Part shown: one piece after another, positions 10,059-20,235 of the stretch
Layout: the number at the start of each line of letters is the position of its first letter
How positions within the stretch are numbered: position 1 is the stretch's first letter
NCBI GenBank assembly: GCA_014904985.1
Contig: MU128995.1
Location: forward strand, 53,232-75,599
Direction: 5' to 3'
From: Hydnum rufescens UP504
Taxonomy: Eukaryota; Basidiomycota; Agaricomycetes; Cantharellales; Hydnaceae
DNA: 22,368 nt
Translations under genes and position numbers: made by a program
Notes under the pieces: model-generated
What the model saw: the letters and a program-made list of their open reading frames with translations, nothing else
What the model was told of the DNA's origin: nothing
The model's database searches: none

Positions 10059-13000
10059 TCAGTGCGTCGACCAGTCCGGGAGGTCTGTCGGAGACTCCGT
10101 AAGGAACTGGGTGGTCCGGAACGGTATGGATGCGAACTCCACAGCATTAATGCATCTCAGGGCCTCCAGATGAGTCCAGTGGAATTCCTGAACGGCCTCC
10201 GGGGTGTTGTCCAGGTTGGCTTCGGGGACCCACTCATTGTCGGAAGCCGGGTACCCCTTCCACTTTACTAGGTACTGGAGTTTCCGGCAGAAATACCTGG
10301 AATTCTCGATTCGCTCGACTTCATACTCCTCTTCACCCCCTCGTAAGATTGGGGGTGGTGGGGGGTGAGCTGTGCGCTCTGCAATCAGGTCTGGTCGGAA
10401 GGGGCAGAGTTTGGATACATGGAACACTGGGTGGATACGCATGGAGGCAGGGAGTTTGAGATGGATGGCAGAGCAGGAGATGACTTTATCAACCTTATAG
10501 GGTCCAAGCCATTTGTTGGAGAGTTTTTTGGTGGGGCAGTCAGTGGAGATGTCGCATGCATCTAGCCAAACTTGGTCACCAATTGTGTATTCTGGAGCGT
10601 CCATGCGGTGGGCATCATAGAAGCATGCCATGTCTTCTGCAGCCCTCTGTAAGGCGGCCTGGGCTTCGTCCGTAGCCTTCCGCATCTGAGTGATGAAGTC
10701 CGAGGCGGCTTCAACTGTCCCGGCATGGACTGGTTCAGTGCCAAGGCGAGGGTCCTGTCTGGAGTCCAGCCGGAATGGGGTCTGGCGTGTAGAGGAGTGC
10801 ACACAGTTGTTATATGTGAATTCCGCAATAGGGAGCCATTCTGCCCAGTCATTCTGCCAGTGGTTAACAAAGATCCAGAGGTATTGCTCAATTTCCTGAT
10901 TGACACGCTCTGTCTGTCCATCCGTCTGGGGGTGGAATGCTGTCGAGAAGTTCATTTTAACGCCAAGGAGTGAGTTCAGCTCCTTCATGAACTTGGAAGT
11001 GAAGGTGGTGCCTCGGTCGCTGATAATGGTTTCTGGAAGGCTGTGATGTCTCCACATGTGGTCTCGGAACAGACAGGCGACCCCGGCGGAATCAACTGTG
11101 GTGGTCGTGGGCATTGCATGGATTCGTTTGGATAATCGATCAATGATGATCATCATGCTGTCAAATCCATGTGATTCCGGGAGTTCCATGATCATGTCCA
11201 CGGATATGACCTGCCATCAACGGTCTGGCACAGGGTTGGGGTGGAGTGTTCCGGATGGCTTGGAGGGGAAGGTTTTCGTCCGGTTGCAAGTGTCACAGGT
11301 AGAGACATAGGTCACAATGTATCGAGACATCCCCGGCCACCAGTAGTGGCGGGATACCAGCTCGTACGTCTTCCACCGTCCGGGGTGACCCGTGGTCGGA
11401 GTATCATGGTGCTCATGCACAAGGTCATGACAGAGTTTGGGGTCCAACAGGACATATACGCGGCCTCGGTAGAGAACTGTGGAGCCATGGAGTTCCCAAT
11501 CCTTGAGGTGTGTCTTCGGTCCGTCTCCATTCAGCTCCTTAACGATCTGGACCACTTTATCGTTGATCTCTGTTGTCCTTTTAATCCGTGCCATCAGGCT
11601 CTGGCTGGGCCCTTCGACTGTGATGACCTCCGGGGAGTCGGTGGCCTGTGTCTGGAAGGCGGCCGGTTTCAGGAGCACCACATCAGAATTGTCAGAGTCC
11701 CCATGTGGATGGTCTGACCGGTGTGAGAGGGCATCAGGCTTCCTGGACTGTGTCCCAGAACAGTGTTGGAGGGTGAAGTTGAACTGAGAGAGGAATATGC
11801 TCCACTGGGCTTGCCTCCAGTTCAACTTCTGGGCAGACCAGAAGTACTGGAGGTTCTGGTGGTCCATCAAGATCTCGACCGAGTGAGGGGAACCTTCGAG
11901 GTAGTGTCTCCAAGCTTCCAAGGCCCGGATGATGGCTAAGAGTTCCTTGTCATAGATGTTGTAGTTTCTCTCGGCCTTGGATAAGCTTTTTGACAAGAAG
12001 CCCACTGGGTGCCACTTCCCGTCATCTTGGAGTTGGGAGAGGACAGCTCCCGTTGCATACCCAGAGGCATCTGCTTCCACTCGGAAGTGTCCGGACTCAG
12101 AGGGAAACACCAGGATCGGTGCGGAAGTGACGAGGGCTTTCAGTTTGAGGAAGGCATTACGTTCTGCATCGGTCCACCGGAAGGGTGTGTCTTTCTGGGT
12201 GAGGCCGTTCAGAGGTCTGGCAACCTTGGCGAAATCCTGAATGAATCGTTGGTAGAAGTTAATGAACCCTAAGAATGACTGTGTTTCTTTCAGGTTTTTG
12301 GGCTCCGGCCAGTCCGTTATGCCTCCGACTTTGACAGGGTCCATCTCCACATGGTCTGGCATGAATATCATCCCCAGGTATTCGATCCGATCTCGGAAGA
12401 ACTCACACTTCTCCAGTTTCAGGAAGAGTTTGTTTTCCTGGAGGGTCTGTAGGATGCCTTGGACGCCTCGGACGTACTCTTCTCGAGTCTTGGCAAAGCA
12501 TAAGATGTCATCCAGGTACACAATGCACACTCCATTGTTGATCCACTCCCTGAGGATGTCATTGATCATGTTCTGGAATGTCCCGGGGGAGTTGCAAAGT
12601 CCAAAGAACATTACCAACAGTTCGAACAGTCCTCGGTTTGTCCGGAATGCTGCTTTCCATTCATCTCCTTCTGCCATCCAGATGTTCTGGAATCCCCACC
12701 AGAGGTCAAGTTTCCCGAACACTTTGGCTCCATGGAGTCGGTCGATTATGTCAGAGATTAGGGGTAAGGGGTACGCGTTCTTAACTGTGATGTCATTGAG
12801 TTTCCAGTAGTCCTGGACTAGGCGGAACCCTGCATCCTTTTTCTTCACGAAGAACACTGGAGCGGCCATTGGAGACTTTGACAGACGGATTCGACCGGAA
12901 GCGAGATTCTCCTTCAGGAAGTCATCAAGTTCTTTCTGTTCACCTGGGGACAGCGGGAACAGTTTGGCAGGAGGAGGTAGCTGAGTTCCTTCTTGAAACT

Positions 13001-13919
13001 CAATGTGGTGGTCCCATGGCTTCCGGGTGGGGAGTTGGTCAAAGGAGTCTTTGGAGAACACGTCTTGGAAGTCACAGAATTCCTCGGGTATGAGCTCCTC
13101 AAAGGTTTTGGCAGGTTTGTTTGCTTTCATCTTAGCAGCCTCTGCCAGCCTCTGAGAAGGGGTGGACATTGCTCAGACGATTTCGGAGTGTTCGCTGTCG
13201 TCAGGGAAGTAGGCTGCAAAAATAGCATCCCCTTTTTCCAAGGTCAGGGTCTCATCATCATCGTCCAGTGGTGTGGGCTCATTCCAGGGTGTCTCCACAG
13301 CTTTCCGACCATCTCTCTCTTGTCGGCATTCCGTATTCCATACTCTCCAGATCATTGCTCAGCAGTCAGACGGGCATCGGGTCAGCGTCAGCTTCCCTGT
13401 TGTCCAGTCAATCTCCGGGTTGTGGTGGTGGAGCCAGGTGTGCCCTATGATCAATTTGGTTTTACCCAGTCCGATCATGGAGAACACCACCCGTTCGGAG
13501 TGGTTGTCAATCCGGAGGATGACTTCTACTTCTTCGCGGACAGATCCCATCTCATTGAGCATTCCATCGACATTATAGACTGGGATGGGGCGGGTGAGTG
13601 GTCGTACGTCTAGTCCGTTCTCCTTTGCAAAGGCCAGGTCCATGAACATCCCGGTTGCTCTGGAGTCCAGTAGAGCGGTTCTGGCACAGATGGCTCCAGT
13701 CTGGGGTGATTGGATTTTCACCTTGACTTCTGTGGCTCGTCTAGGGTCTTCGGAAAGGAGGCGGATTGAGGGTGGAGGGCTATAAACAGGGTTGGTATAG
13801 GTGGATACGTTTTCAGAATCATCACTCTCATCATCGGAGAAAAACATGTCATTTCCAATTCCGTATGTACAGTTTTGGAGGGGGGTGAATCTGTTGGTCA
13901 GGCAGGACGCATCCTTCAC
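10059..13919 (-). pseudogene. pol: pol: protease, RT, RNase H, integrase, chromodomain
   Basis: One frame runs from about 13919 to the TGA at 10061-10059, interrupted only by TGA at 13361-13359, 13175-13173 and 11219-11217. Protease: the catalytic motif should be D-S/T-G but reads LLDSRATG. RT: LDL at about 13169-relative residue 155, and the active site VYLDD at 218-221. RNase H: ADASGYATGAVLSQ, YDKELLAI and DHQNLQYF. Integrase: an H-H-C-C finger (GHPG then CDTCNRTK) and a DDE core with Asp in IIIDRLSKR, Asp in SDRGTTF and Glu in GQTERVNQEIE. The chromodomain is near the C-terminus (YEVERIENSR, then YLVKWKGYPASDNEWVPE). Two conserved RT arginines are Trp (QDYWKLN and LDLWWGF), both explicable as CGG to TGG. 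The protein would copy element RNA to DNA and integrate it. This copy is not functional. Confidence 0.93.
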
Positions 13920-15011
13920 TGCTGACCATTGGGAAAACCCTGCGGAGTGGATCCTGAGGGTTCCGGTGTGTCCTTTGCGGGTGGGAACAGCTTCCGTAGT
14001 TCCTCACAGACGATTGCTCTGATGTCTTCCATTGCCCGGACAAAGTGTCGTGGCTTTCATGGGTGCGGGCAGTCACGAGAGATGTGTCCCAGCTCCTGGC
14101 AGTTGTAACAACGTCGTGCCTCTTGCTTCTGTGTGGAGTCTACATCCATGGGGGCAAACGAAGTTGATGAGGAATGTGTTGCCACAGGAGGCACTGGGGT
14201 TGGCCTGGGGGCAGGGGTGTTGTCCAGGGCTTCTCCGTGGGTGTTGGAGGGTTCCTCGGTGAATAGGGGTTTGTGCTCGCCGTGGCCTGTCGGAACCGGA
14301 GGTATAAGTTGTCCAGCCAGCATGCCGTGTCCTGCCATCCTCCTGAGGGTCCCTGGTAGGTCACTGAGGTGCATTTTCTCCAGCAATCGTTCATTGAGTC
14401 CTCATTGATATGCATCGATAAGGGCCTCCTCTCCTCAGCCGGTTCGACCTGCCAAGGCATCGAAGTGTGCGGTGTACTCCTCGGCGGACATCTTTCCCTG
14501 CTTCAGGTTCCGAAGTTGGGACCGAGCGGTGAACTCTCGAATCTGGCTCCCCAAAGGCACTCTTGAAGGCAACCAGGAACTCCTCGAAGGTCTCATATGG
14601 GTTATGAGTCTTGGGGTCTAGGAAAGAGGTGGAAAGACTTTCCGCCCATGCCCCGGCGGTTCCATCTTTCATCCAGGAGAGGGTGTATAGGATTTTGTGC
14701 AGCTCCGTGGGGTAGACTCTGGGCTGGAGAGCAATATTCAGCCGGACGGAGCGCAGGAAACCTTCCGTCTTCTTCCAGTCACCCGAGAACGGTTTGGGGT
14801 CTGCCCCCTTGGCCTCACGAGTGGATTGGGTAGGCGGGGGTTGTTGCTGGAGGGTCTGCTGAACTGCGGCGGACACAAAACCTGCGACATGTGTCCCTTG
14901 GTTTCGCATGTCATCCAGTTCTTCTCGAAGGGCAGCATTCTGTTGTTGGAGTTGAGTGAGGAGGTGTTGGAGGTGGTCGGCGATAATGGCTACTGGAGCA
15001 CCATTGGACAT
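13916..15011 (-). pseudogene. gag: gag: capsid domain and CCHC zinc knuckle, frameshifted
   Basis: The first ATG is 15011-15009; the frame is open further back into the LTR but without ATG. Residues about 10-40 are Gln-rich coiled coil (LQHLLTQLQQQNAAL). The retrotransposon gag domain follows (FLRSVRLNIALQPRVYP, then ETFEEFLVAFKSAFGEP). Near 14526-14545 the reading moves by one base to TARSQLRNLKQGKMSAEEY. That frame continues through TGA at 14437-14435 and 14404-14402 to the zinc knuckle CYNCQELGHISRDC (C-x2-C-x4-H-x4-C). It then crosses TGA at 14059-14057 and stops at 13918-13916. Protease-RT lies in the original gag frame, so the two shifts (+1, then -1) cancel. This suggests the ancestral element had one continuous gag-pol ORF. 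Gag would form the virus-like particle and package RNA. Confidence 0.85.
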
Positions 15012-15089
15012 TTCAGAATGAGGAGTAGGAGGGAAATCAGCAATACTAAGTAATCCAGATGGTGGGCTCGTGAGAGAGCTTTGGTCTTC

Positions 15090-15701
15090 TGTCAGGGCCA
15101 CGCTGCGACGAGAGCACCAAACAATATAAACACAGATAACTCCGACTAAGTCCGGTGTGAGTCCGGCTAAGTCCGGGAGAATCTGGGCAAGAACGAGATA
15201 ACGAGATTGAGACGGAGAGGCAGTCCAGCAGTCCGGAAGGGACTAGGCGGAAATGAGCACAGCGGTCCTTAAGCTCACAGAGTCAACTGGGAAGTACTCG
15301 GACTGTAGTCCGGAGTAGAAGTGGAAATCCTGAGATTAACATTAAGGGAATAGGTACAGTGAGGCTAACCTGTAGTCCGGAGTAGAAGCGGAAATCCTGA
15401 GAGACCAAAGCTGAATCTCTGGATTTTTCCCCGGACTACTTATACATAGTTCCTATACTATGGGGGATTGATCGCTTAATGAGAGGTGGTTACAGGGGGC
15501 AGGCACAAGAGGGGGAGCAGGCAGGGGACGGGAAAGTGGAGGGGACAGGGACAGGGCCAGGGGTAAGTATGTGGGAACCGGAAGTAAAGGAAACGAGGAA
15601 ATGAAGGGGAAATGAAATGGAGACAGGGACAATCCGGAAACAATCCGGAACAAATCCGGAAACAAATCTGGAATTAACTGGGGAACGGACGAACTCTGAC
15701 A
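15090..15701 (-). repeat. 5' LTR (612 bp)
   Basis: Begins TGTCAG and ends CTGACA, matching the 3' LTR throughout. On the minus strand the 5' part of U3 has about four TTTCCGGATTGT-like units (15628-15672). Several CTAAGTCCGG-like units lie near the other end (about 15143-15190). Most CpG sites here are in CCGG. Confidence 0.95.
15439..15444 (-). promoter_or_regulatory. Candidate TATA box of the 5' LTR
   Basis: TATAAG on the minus strand inside the 5' LTR, conserved in the other LTR at 8737-8742. It is the only TATA-like site I noticed in the LTR and would place the transcript start about 30 bp further toward gag. Not tested. Confidence 0.4.
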
Positions 15702-16689
15702 TTGGTGCTGTTTTGCAGCAGACAATCTTCCATTAACTACTCACCTAATTACTTGTTCATGGTTGGTTTTCTTTTGGGTTTCTTATCCCAGGGGCTCTGG
15801 TGGCCCCTCTGGAGCACTTCCAAATTTTTAATTTTTAATTTGGCAGAAAGGAACCATGGGACTCATTCAAGCTAAACCCTCTGGCCAACATACTACAAGA
15901 TGCCCCTTTGGACACAGTTCCATCCCAATTGCAGATGAATTCTCTATAGATAATGAACCGAGGTGTTGGCAGTCACCACAGAGTGGTTCAAACTGGTAGA
16001 GGGGTGTCACAAATTTCAAGTGAACCTATGGTCGAAATAGGCAAGCCCTATCATGGGGATACCCTAGTGAAAGTAGCGGCCTGGAAATGAATCCTCCCCC
16101 TGATTACTAAGCAGGTGAGGGTGGACTTGAAAGATCGAGAGCTCAAGTGGAAAGGTGGGAAGGATGTAATAGGAATGTCCTTATCCTTGTTGGCAACCCT
16201 GCTCTTTTATAGTATTTACAAGAAGGTAGAGAAACTACAGGAAAATAGGAGAATCTTTAGATACCAGTGCTGTAGTACTGGTGAGAAAAGAGATGAGTAT
16301 TCTCGGTGAGTAGCGCTCAGTGGCACAGCATTACTAATGGGTGTTCGAGCAGAATCTCTCCCTGATTACTAAGTGGGTGAGGACAAATTTGGATCAGTGA
16401 GACTTAGAGTAGCTCAGGTGAACAAGTGACAGCAGGAAGAACCCAAGAAGAAGTCCTTAGTATTTTTGTGAGCTTAAGCTCAGATCCAGGAGGTAGATTG
16501 GCGAGGTTGTTGGCATAGCCTCACAGGGGTCACTTGTCTCTGTCTCCAAATAGGGTTCTCAGTTGATTTCGTAATGGACACTTGCTGCAGACCCCAGTTG
16601 CTGTGGGGCCCAGTACATTGATTATTTATCCTTATTGCAGACAGCAAAGGCAAGAGCATAATTCATGGATGGGCTCAGCAGTTGCTGAG
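15702..16689. other. No gene seen; short diverged direct repeat
   Basis: No ORF here carries recognisable motifs. Words around CTGATTACTAAG followed by GGTGAGG occur twice, at about 16099 and 16361, so a segment was probably duplicated and has since diverged. The first bases (from 15707) resume the sequence interrupted at 8386 by the retroelement. Confidence 0.4.
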
Positions 16690-17460
16690 TTTGGCATCCC
16701 ATCAGCAGGAATTGGAACCTATCGCTTGCTAGGTCCCCAAATTCTCCACATTTTTGCGGTCTCTCCAATTCATCTCAATCAACTTCAAGCTAGATGTCAG
16801 GCTACACTTTATGTCATGGCTTTCCATCGGCAGGAGTTGGTATTTGATCTTGCCCTATCGTTCTCCATTTTGTTTCACGCATTTTTGCAGTCTCTCCAAT
16901 CCATCTCCATCAACTTCGGGCTGGATGTCGGGCTACACTTCATGTTGTGGCTTTCCATCAGCAGGAGTTGCTATTTGATCTCACCCTATCCCTCACTGGG
17001 TCTCACACTTTTCACATGGTTTCATGCTCTCTCCAATCCGTCTCAATCAACTTCAAGCTAGACATTGGGCTGCACTTCATGTCATGGCTTTCCATTGGCA
17101 GGAGTTGCTATTTGATCTCGCCCTATTGCTTGCCAGGTCCACAAATTCTCCATCATTTTTTTTTCACGCATTTTAGTGTTCTCTCCAATCCGTCTCAATC
17201 AACTTCGAGCTAGACATCGGGCTACACTTCATGTTGTTGGTTTTCCATCGGCAGGAGTTTTATTCAATCTCACCCCATTGCTCACCAACTCACACAGTTT
17301 TTCCATTGCTTTTCGCATGCTTTTGCAGTCTCTCCAATCCATCTCAATCAACTTTGAGTTAGACATCGGGCTACACTTGCTGTCGTGGCTTCTTGTCTTC
17401 AGGAGTTGTTTGACCTCACCATATCACTCAACGAGTCTCCCTGTTTCCCATTGTTTTTCA
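16690..17460 (+). repeat. Tandem array, five units of about 131-159 bp
   Basis: The landmark TCTCTCCAAT recurs at 16760, 16891, 17028, 17180 and 17339. Each unit continues with TCTCAATCAACTT, a GCTAGA-GGGCTACACTTCATGT core, GGCTTTCCATCGGCAGGAGTT and then a more variable spacer. A partial unit precedes the first and a decayed one follows the last. Units differ largely at CG/TG/CA positions. The ORFs crossing it are by-products of the repeats. It lies about 170 bp upstream of the KDZ start codon, and one more unit sits at 4531. Confidence 0.9.
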
Positions 17461-17625
17461 CGCGTTCTATCAATTGCAAACTACACAGCAGTCGAGTCGT
17501 CACCCTATATCACCCCCTGCAAAGCATCCTATCTATCCTATGTTAGTCTGTCGGTTTCACTGTTTATATTTCTGCTAAGCCATCCTCTATCATTGGGTTC
17601 CACAGTACACAGTACTCTACCAAAA

Positions 17626-20163
17626 ATGGCCTCAGGCATCAACAGAGCTCTGCCTAGACTGAATACCCAGATGAATCATACCAAGCTGCAAGAAGATGCC
17701 ATCCCTCATCAGCAACCCAGAATGAAGAAACAGAAGAGTCGAGCGAAATTCCCTAAGCAAGAAACCATTGGCCGTGGACCTTCCGGGCTCTTGTACTTGT
17801 CTGCAGCTCCTGCACCATCACTGTCCCAGCTCCCTGAGTATGATGTTGGCAGATTGATTCCATTGACATTAGACTATGATATAGATGATGTCCTGCTGAT
17901 TCACATACATCTTGAATCCGACAAGCTATCTTGTCACACATGTCAAAAACATGCACAGGCTCATTGCTGGAGTTCCACCGTGCTCCCCTCATTAATACGG
18001 CCCTTCATGGCCTTCAAGCGGCAGGGAGTGAGACTGACCACATCAACATCCACAGGGTGTTCACCATGTTCTTGCCCTTATGTCCACACTTTACAGGTGG
18101 TTTGCATCTTCATGGATTGTATGTTGCAATCAGCCAGTGTTTTCATTCCCTCTTGCTAATCAAGCATTCAGATCTTCAAGATATCACTCTGGCTGTATGT
18201 CAATGTCAGCCTGCTGCGACCCAGTTAATCCAGCATGGCGTCTTCCCATGTGCCCCGGTATGGCCATCTTTAGCAGTTAGTTTGGACATGCTGGAGTTTG
18301 TGGCTGAGCTCTTTGTGCATGTCGCCCCTAACGAGAGAGCATGGGCAGCAACATTGGAGAAATATCTCAATGTCCATGGTTATCAGTTTGCTGCAAAGGA
18401 TTCTTTACATTGTCGATTCGCGAATGCCCTATCTCACTACCAGATGCTGGTCCACCTTGTTGATATTGAGATATCCAAAATCATCGATCTTAATTGGACT
18501 TCCGTGGAATGCCTCCCGTCACATTGCACTCTTGATGAGGTGACTCCAGTGAATGAGCACGTTTACCGGAATGCACATAACTACATTGCACCTTTGGTTC
18601 CCCGACATGAGCCCAGCTTGTATCTGCAATCTCACTGTCCCCTTTCTTTTGGAGGAAACCATACTGAACAGCTCGGTCTACTGTGAGTCAAGGCTTCCTT
18701 CACTCTCTATGGGTGATATATTGACTCCTTTTGTGTTTTCTAGTGTTTCCTGTATTGTCTGCATTGATGCCAACTTCCAACTCAAGCGCAACTGTGATCT
18801 GGATCGAAGGATGGGCCACAAGGGTGAAACTGGCACACAGGACCCTCTGGTTATGTCACCTCAGAGTATATGGCTCAGCAATGAACATTTGGCTGAGTGG
18901 GAGGCGAAAATCAACTCCATGCGACCAGCAAAGGCTTCAAGGACTGCGAGTAAGCAAAAGGTTGCCGAGATGACTGAAGATGACGCTGCTGATGAGGAAG
19001 ATCATGTTGAACCCAGGATGATGTTACCTGCATCAGCTCTCGACCAGTGCCTAGAATCCTTCACAGCAGCTGATGGAAATCATGTCAAAGCATCCACCCA
19101 AAAATTCAACTCTATGGGTGTCATGGCACTCCTCTGCCAGCACGATCAGGCAATTTTCCTTGCCAACATGGTGACTGCTGGTGAGAAGCAGTTTTATGCC
19201 TATGCTCTCATTGCTGCATTACTGCGTGAGCTACCTGAATGTTGGAAAGTCAGTCTGCTGTATGATGTTGCTTGTGCACTTCAGCGGAGTCTGGCAAAAT
19301 GGCAATTTATGCCAGGGTGGCTCGACCGGATCTCTTTTGGTGTCTCGATATTTCATGCATATGGCCACCAGTGGGTGTTTCAATTGTGGTACCACCCTAG
19401 GAAGGCAGAGCTTTGGGGTCTTTCTGATGGGGAAGGTTGTGAATGTTTCTGGAGTGAGCTCATGAGGCTTATCCCCTGCCTTTGAGTTTCTGGGGTGAGT
19501 ATCTTGAAGTGGACTTGCATGTACTAGCATGGTAATAGCTGGCTTGTAGCATCATCATAGGTTGTTCGTGATAGACCTCCAAGTTGAATACCTTGATGAA
19601 ATGAAACAACGAGGCACAGCAAAATGGATTCAAGAACAAGTTGTGAGGGCAAATGAGCGTCTGTTTGAGGCAGAGCAAATACTGGGTGACTGTTCAATCC
19701 AGTATTTCCTTGCCCAGTTCAAGGAACAATGTGATTATCAGAGCAAACCTATGACTCATAAATATTCATCATTGCTCAAGGGAGAACTCAACAGGCTCAT
19801 CATCTATGCTATTGATTAGGTCAATCGAAGCTGATGGGAGCCCATGCTGTCGAGCAGATTCTAATTTTATCAGAAACTGCCGACCTGTTGGCTGCCAGAT
19901 TAGATGACCTCAATGTCAAACTCCTTGCTCTGGCAAAGGAGGGGTTAGAGGTTACAGCGTCTTCAGAGCTGAAGACAAATATTGATGAGACTAAAGAAGC
20001 TTTGCACAAAGTGCGAAATAATGTTGCACAAAAGGTGGCTGTGCTGCAGGCCATGGATGCGACATCCTTTACATCACTTGAGGAGATGAGACGAAGCCCT
20101 TGGATCAATGCACAACTAAACCTCCATGTGCTGCATACTCAACTTGTTGCGAAGCTCACCTAA
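17626..20163 (+). pseudogene. KDZ-type (Kyakuja-Dileera-Zisupton) transposase, truncated
   Basis: KDZ transposases are RNase H-fold DNA transposases expanded in mushroom-forming fungi. The model is 17626-18118, 18172-18682, 18744-19494 and 19550-20163, with introns of 53, 61 and 55 nt (GTATGT/CTAAT/CAG; GTGAGT/CTAG; GTGAGT/GTAG), all frame-consistent. Landmarks in order: a disordered basic N-terminus, a cysteine cluster (CSPCSC, then VCQCQPAATQL at about 173), the KDZ-associated GVFPCAPVWPSLAVSLD, CIDANF (Asp about 343), LLYDVACAL (Asp about 509), FHAYGHQW and LSDGEGCECFWSEL (Glu about 565). The Asp, Asp and Glu are the presumptive catalytic residues. After the third intron comes LFVIDLQVEYLDEM. 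Damage: TGA at 19483-19485 (expected Arg), a one-base frameshift near 19817, and a stop at 20161-20163 that seems to cut off the usual C-terminal coiled-coil region. The first splice is the least certain. ATG 17626 follows directly after the repeat-derived sequence. Confidence 0.85.
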
Positions 20164-20180
20164 TGCACCCTCAAAATAGT

Positions 20181-20226
20181 ACCTCTTAGGTGGTTTGAGT
20201 TTGCATCTGCAAACCACCTAAGAGGT
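20181..20226. repeat. Perfect 17-bp inverted repeat, 12-nt loop
   Basis: ACCTCTTAGGTGGTTTG at 20181-20197 is the exact reverse complement of 20210-20226. It begins 17 bp after the stop codon of the transposase gene. It could be part of a transposon end, a small hairpin element or a transcript-level hairpin. Related AGAGGTG words recur nearby (20221, 20411). Confidence 0.85.
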
Positions 20227-20235
20227 GTTCTGAGT

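Larger units (their letters stand above)
8387..15701 (-). mobile_element. Ty3/gypsy chromovirus LTR retrotransposon, full-length but degenerate
   Basis: The element is bounded by two direct LTRs that begin TGTCAG and end CTGACA. In minus-strand order it has 5' LTR, gag, protease, RT, RNase H, integrase, chromodomain, polypurine tract and 3' LTR. Integrase after RT marks Ty3/gypsy, and the C-terminal chromodomain marks the chromovirus branch. The flanks are ATGGT (8382-8386) and TTGGT (15702-15706), a plausible 5-bp target duplication with one mismatch. Gag-pol has six in-frame TGA codons and two compensating frameshifts, so this copy could not move on its own. The LTRs differ by about 4 percent, mostly at CpG sites, which inflates any age estimate. 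It carries an extra plus-strand gene at 9084-9978. I saw no clear tRNA-complementary primer site directly after the 5' LTR, where the strand reads GAAGACCAAAGC. Confidence 0.95.

Noticed and set aside
11241..13613. Several plus-strand ORFs of 100-206 codons opposite pol
   Set aside because: They are shadows of the RT, RNase H and integrase coding sequence and lack independent motifs.
16582..17625. Plus-strand ORFs across the tandem array, including an N-terminal extension of the transposase
   Set aside because: They arise from repeats that stay open in several frames; protein-like sequence starts only around ATG 17626.
3228..19485. TGA read as a sense codon or as selenocysteine
   Set aside because: TGA also ends pol (10059) and the HNH gene (6590), no selenocysteine insertion structure was seen, and the LTRs show the same CpG decay in noncoding DNA.
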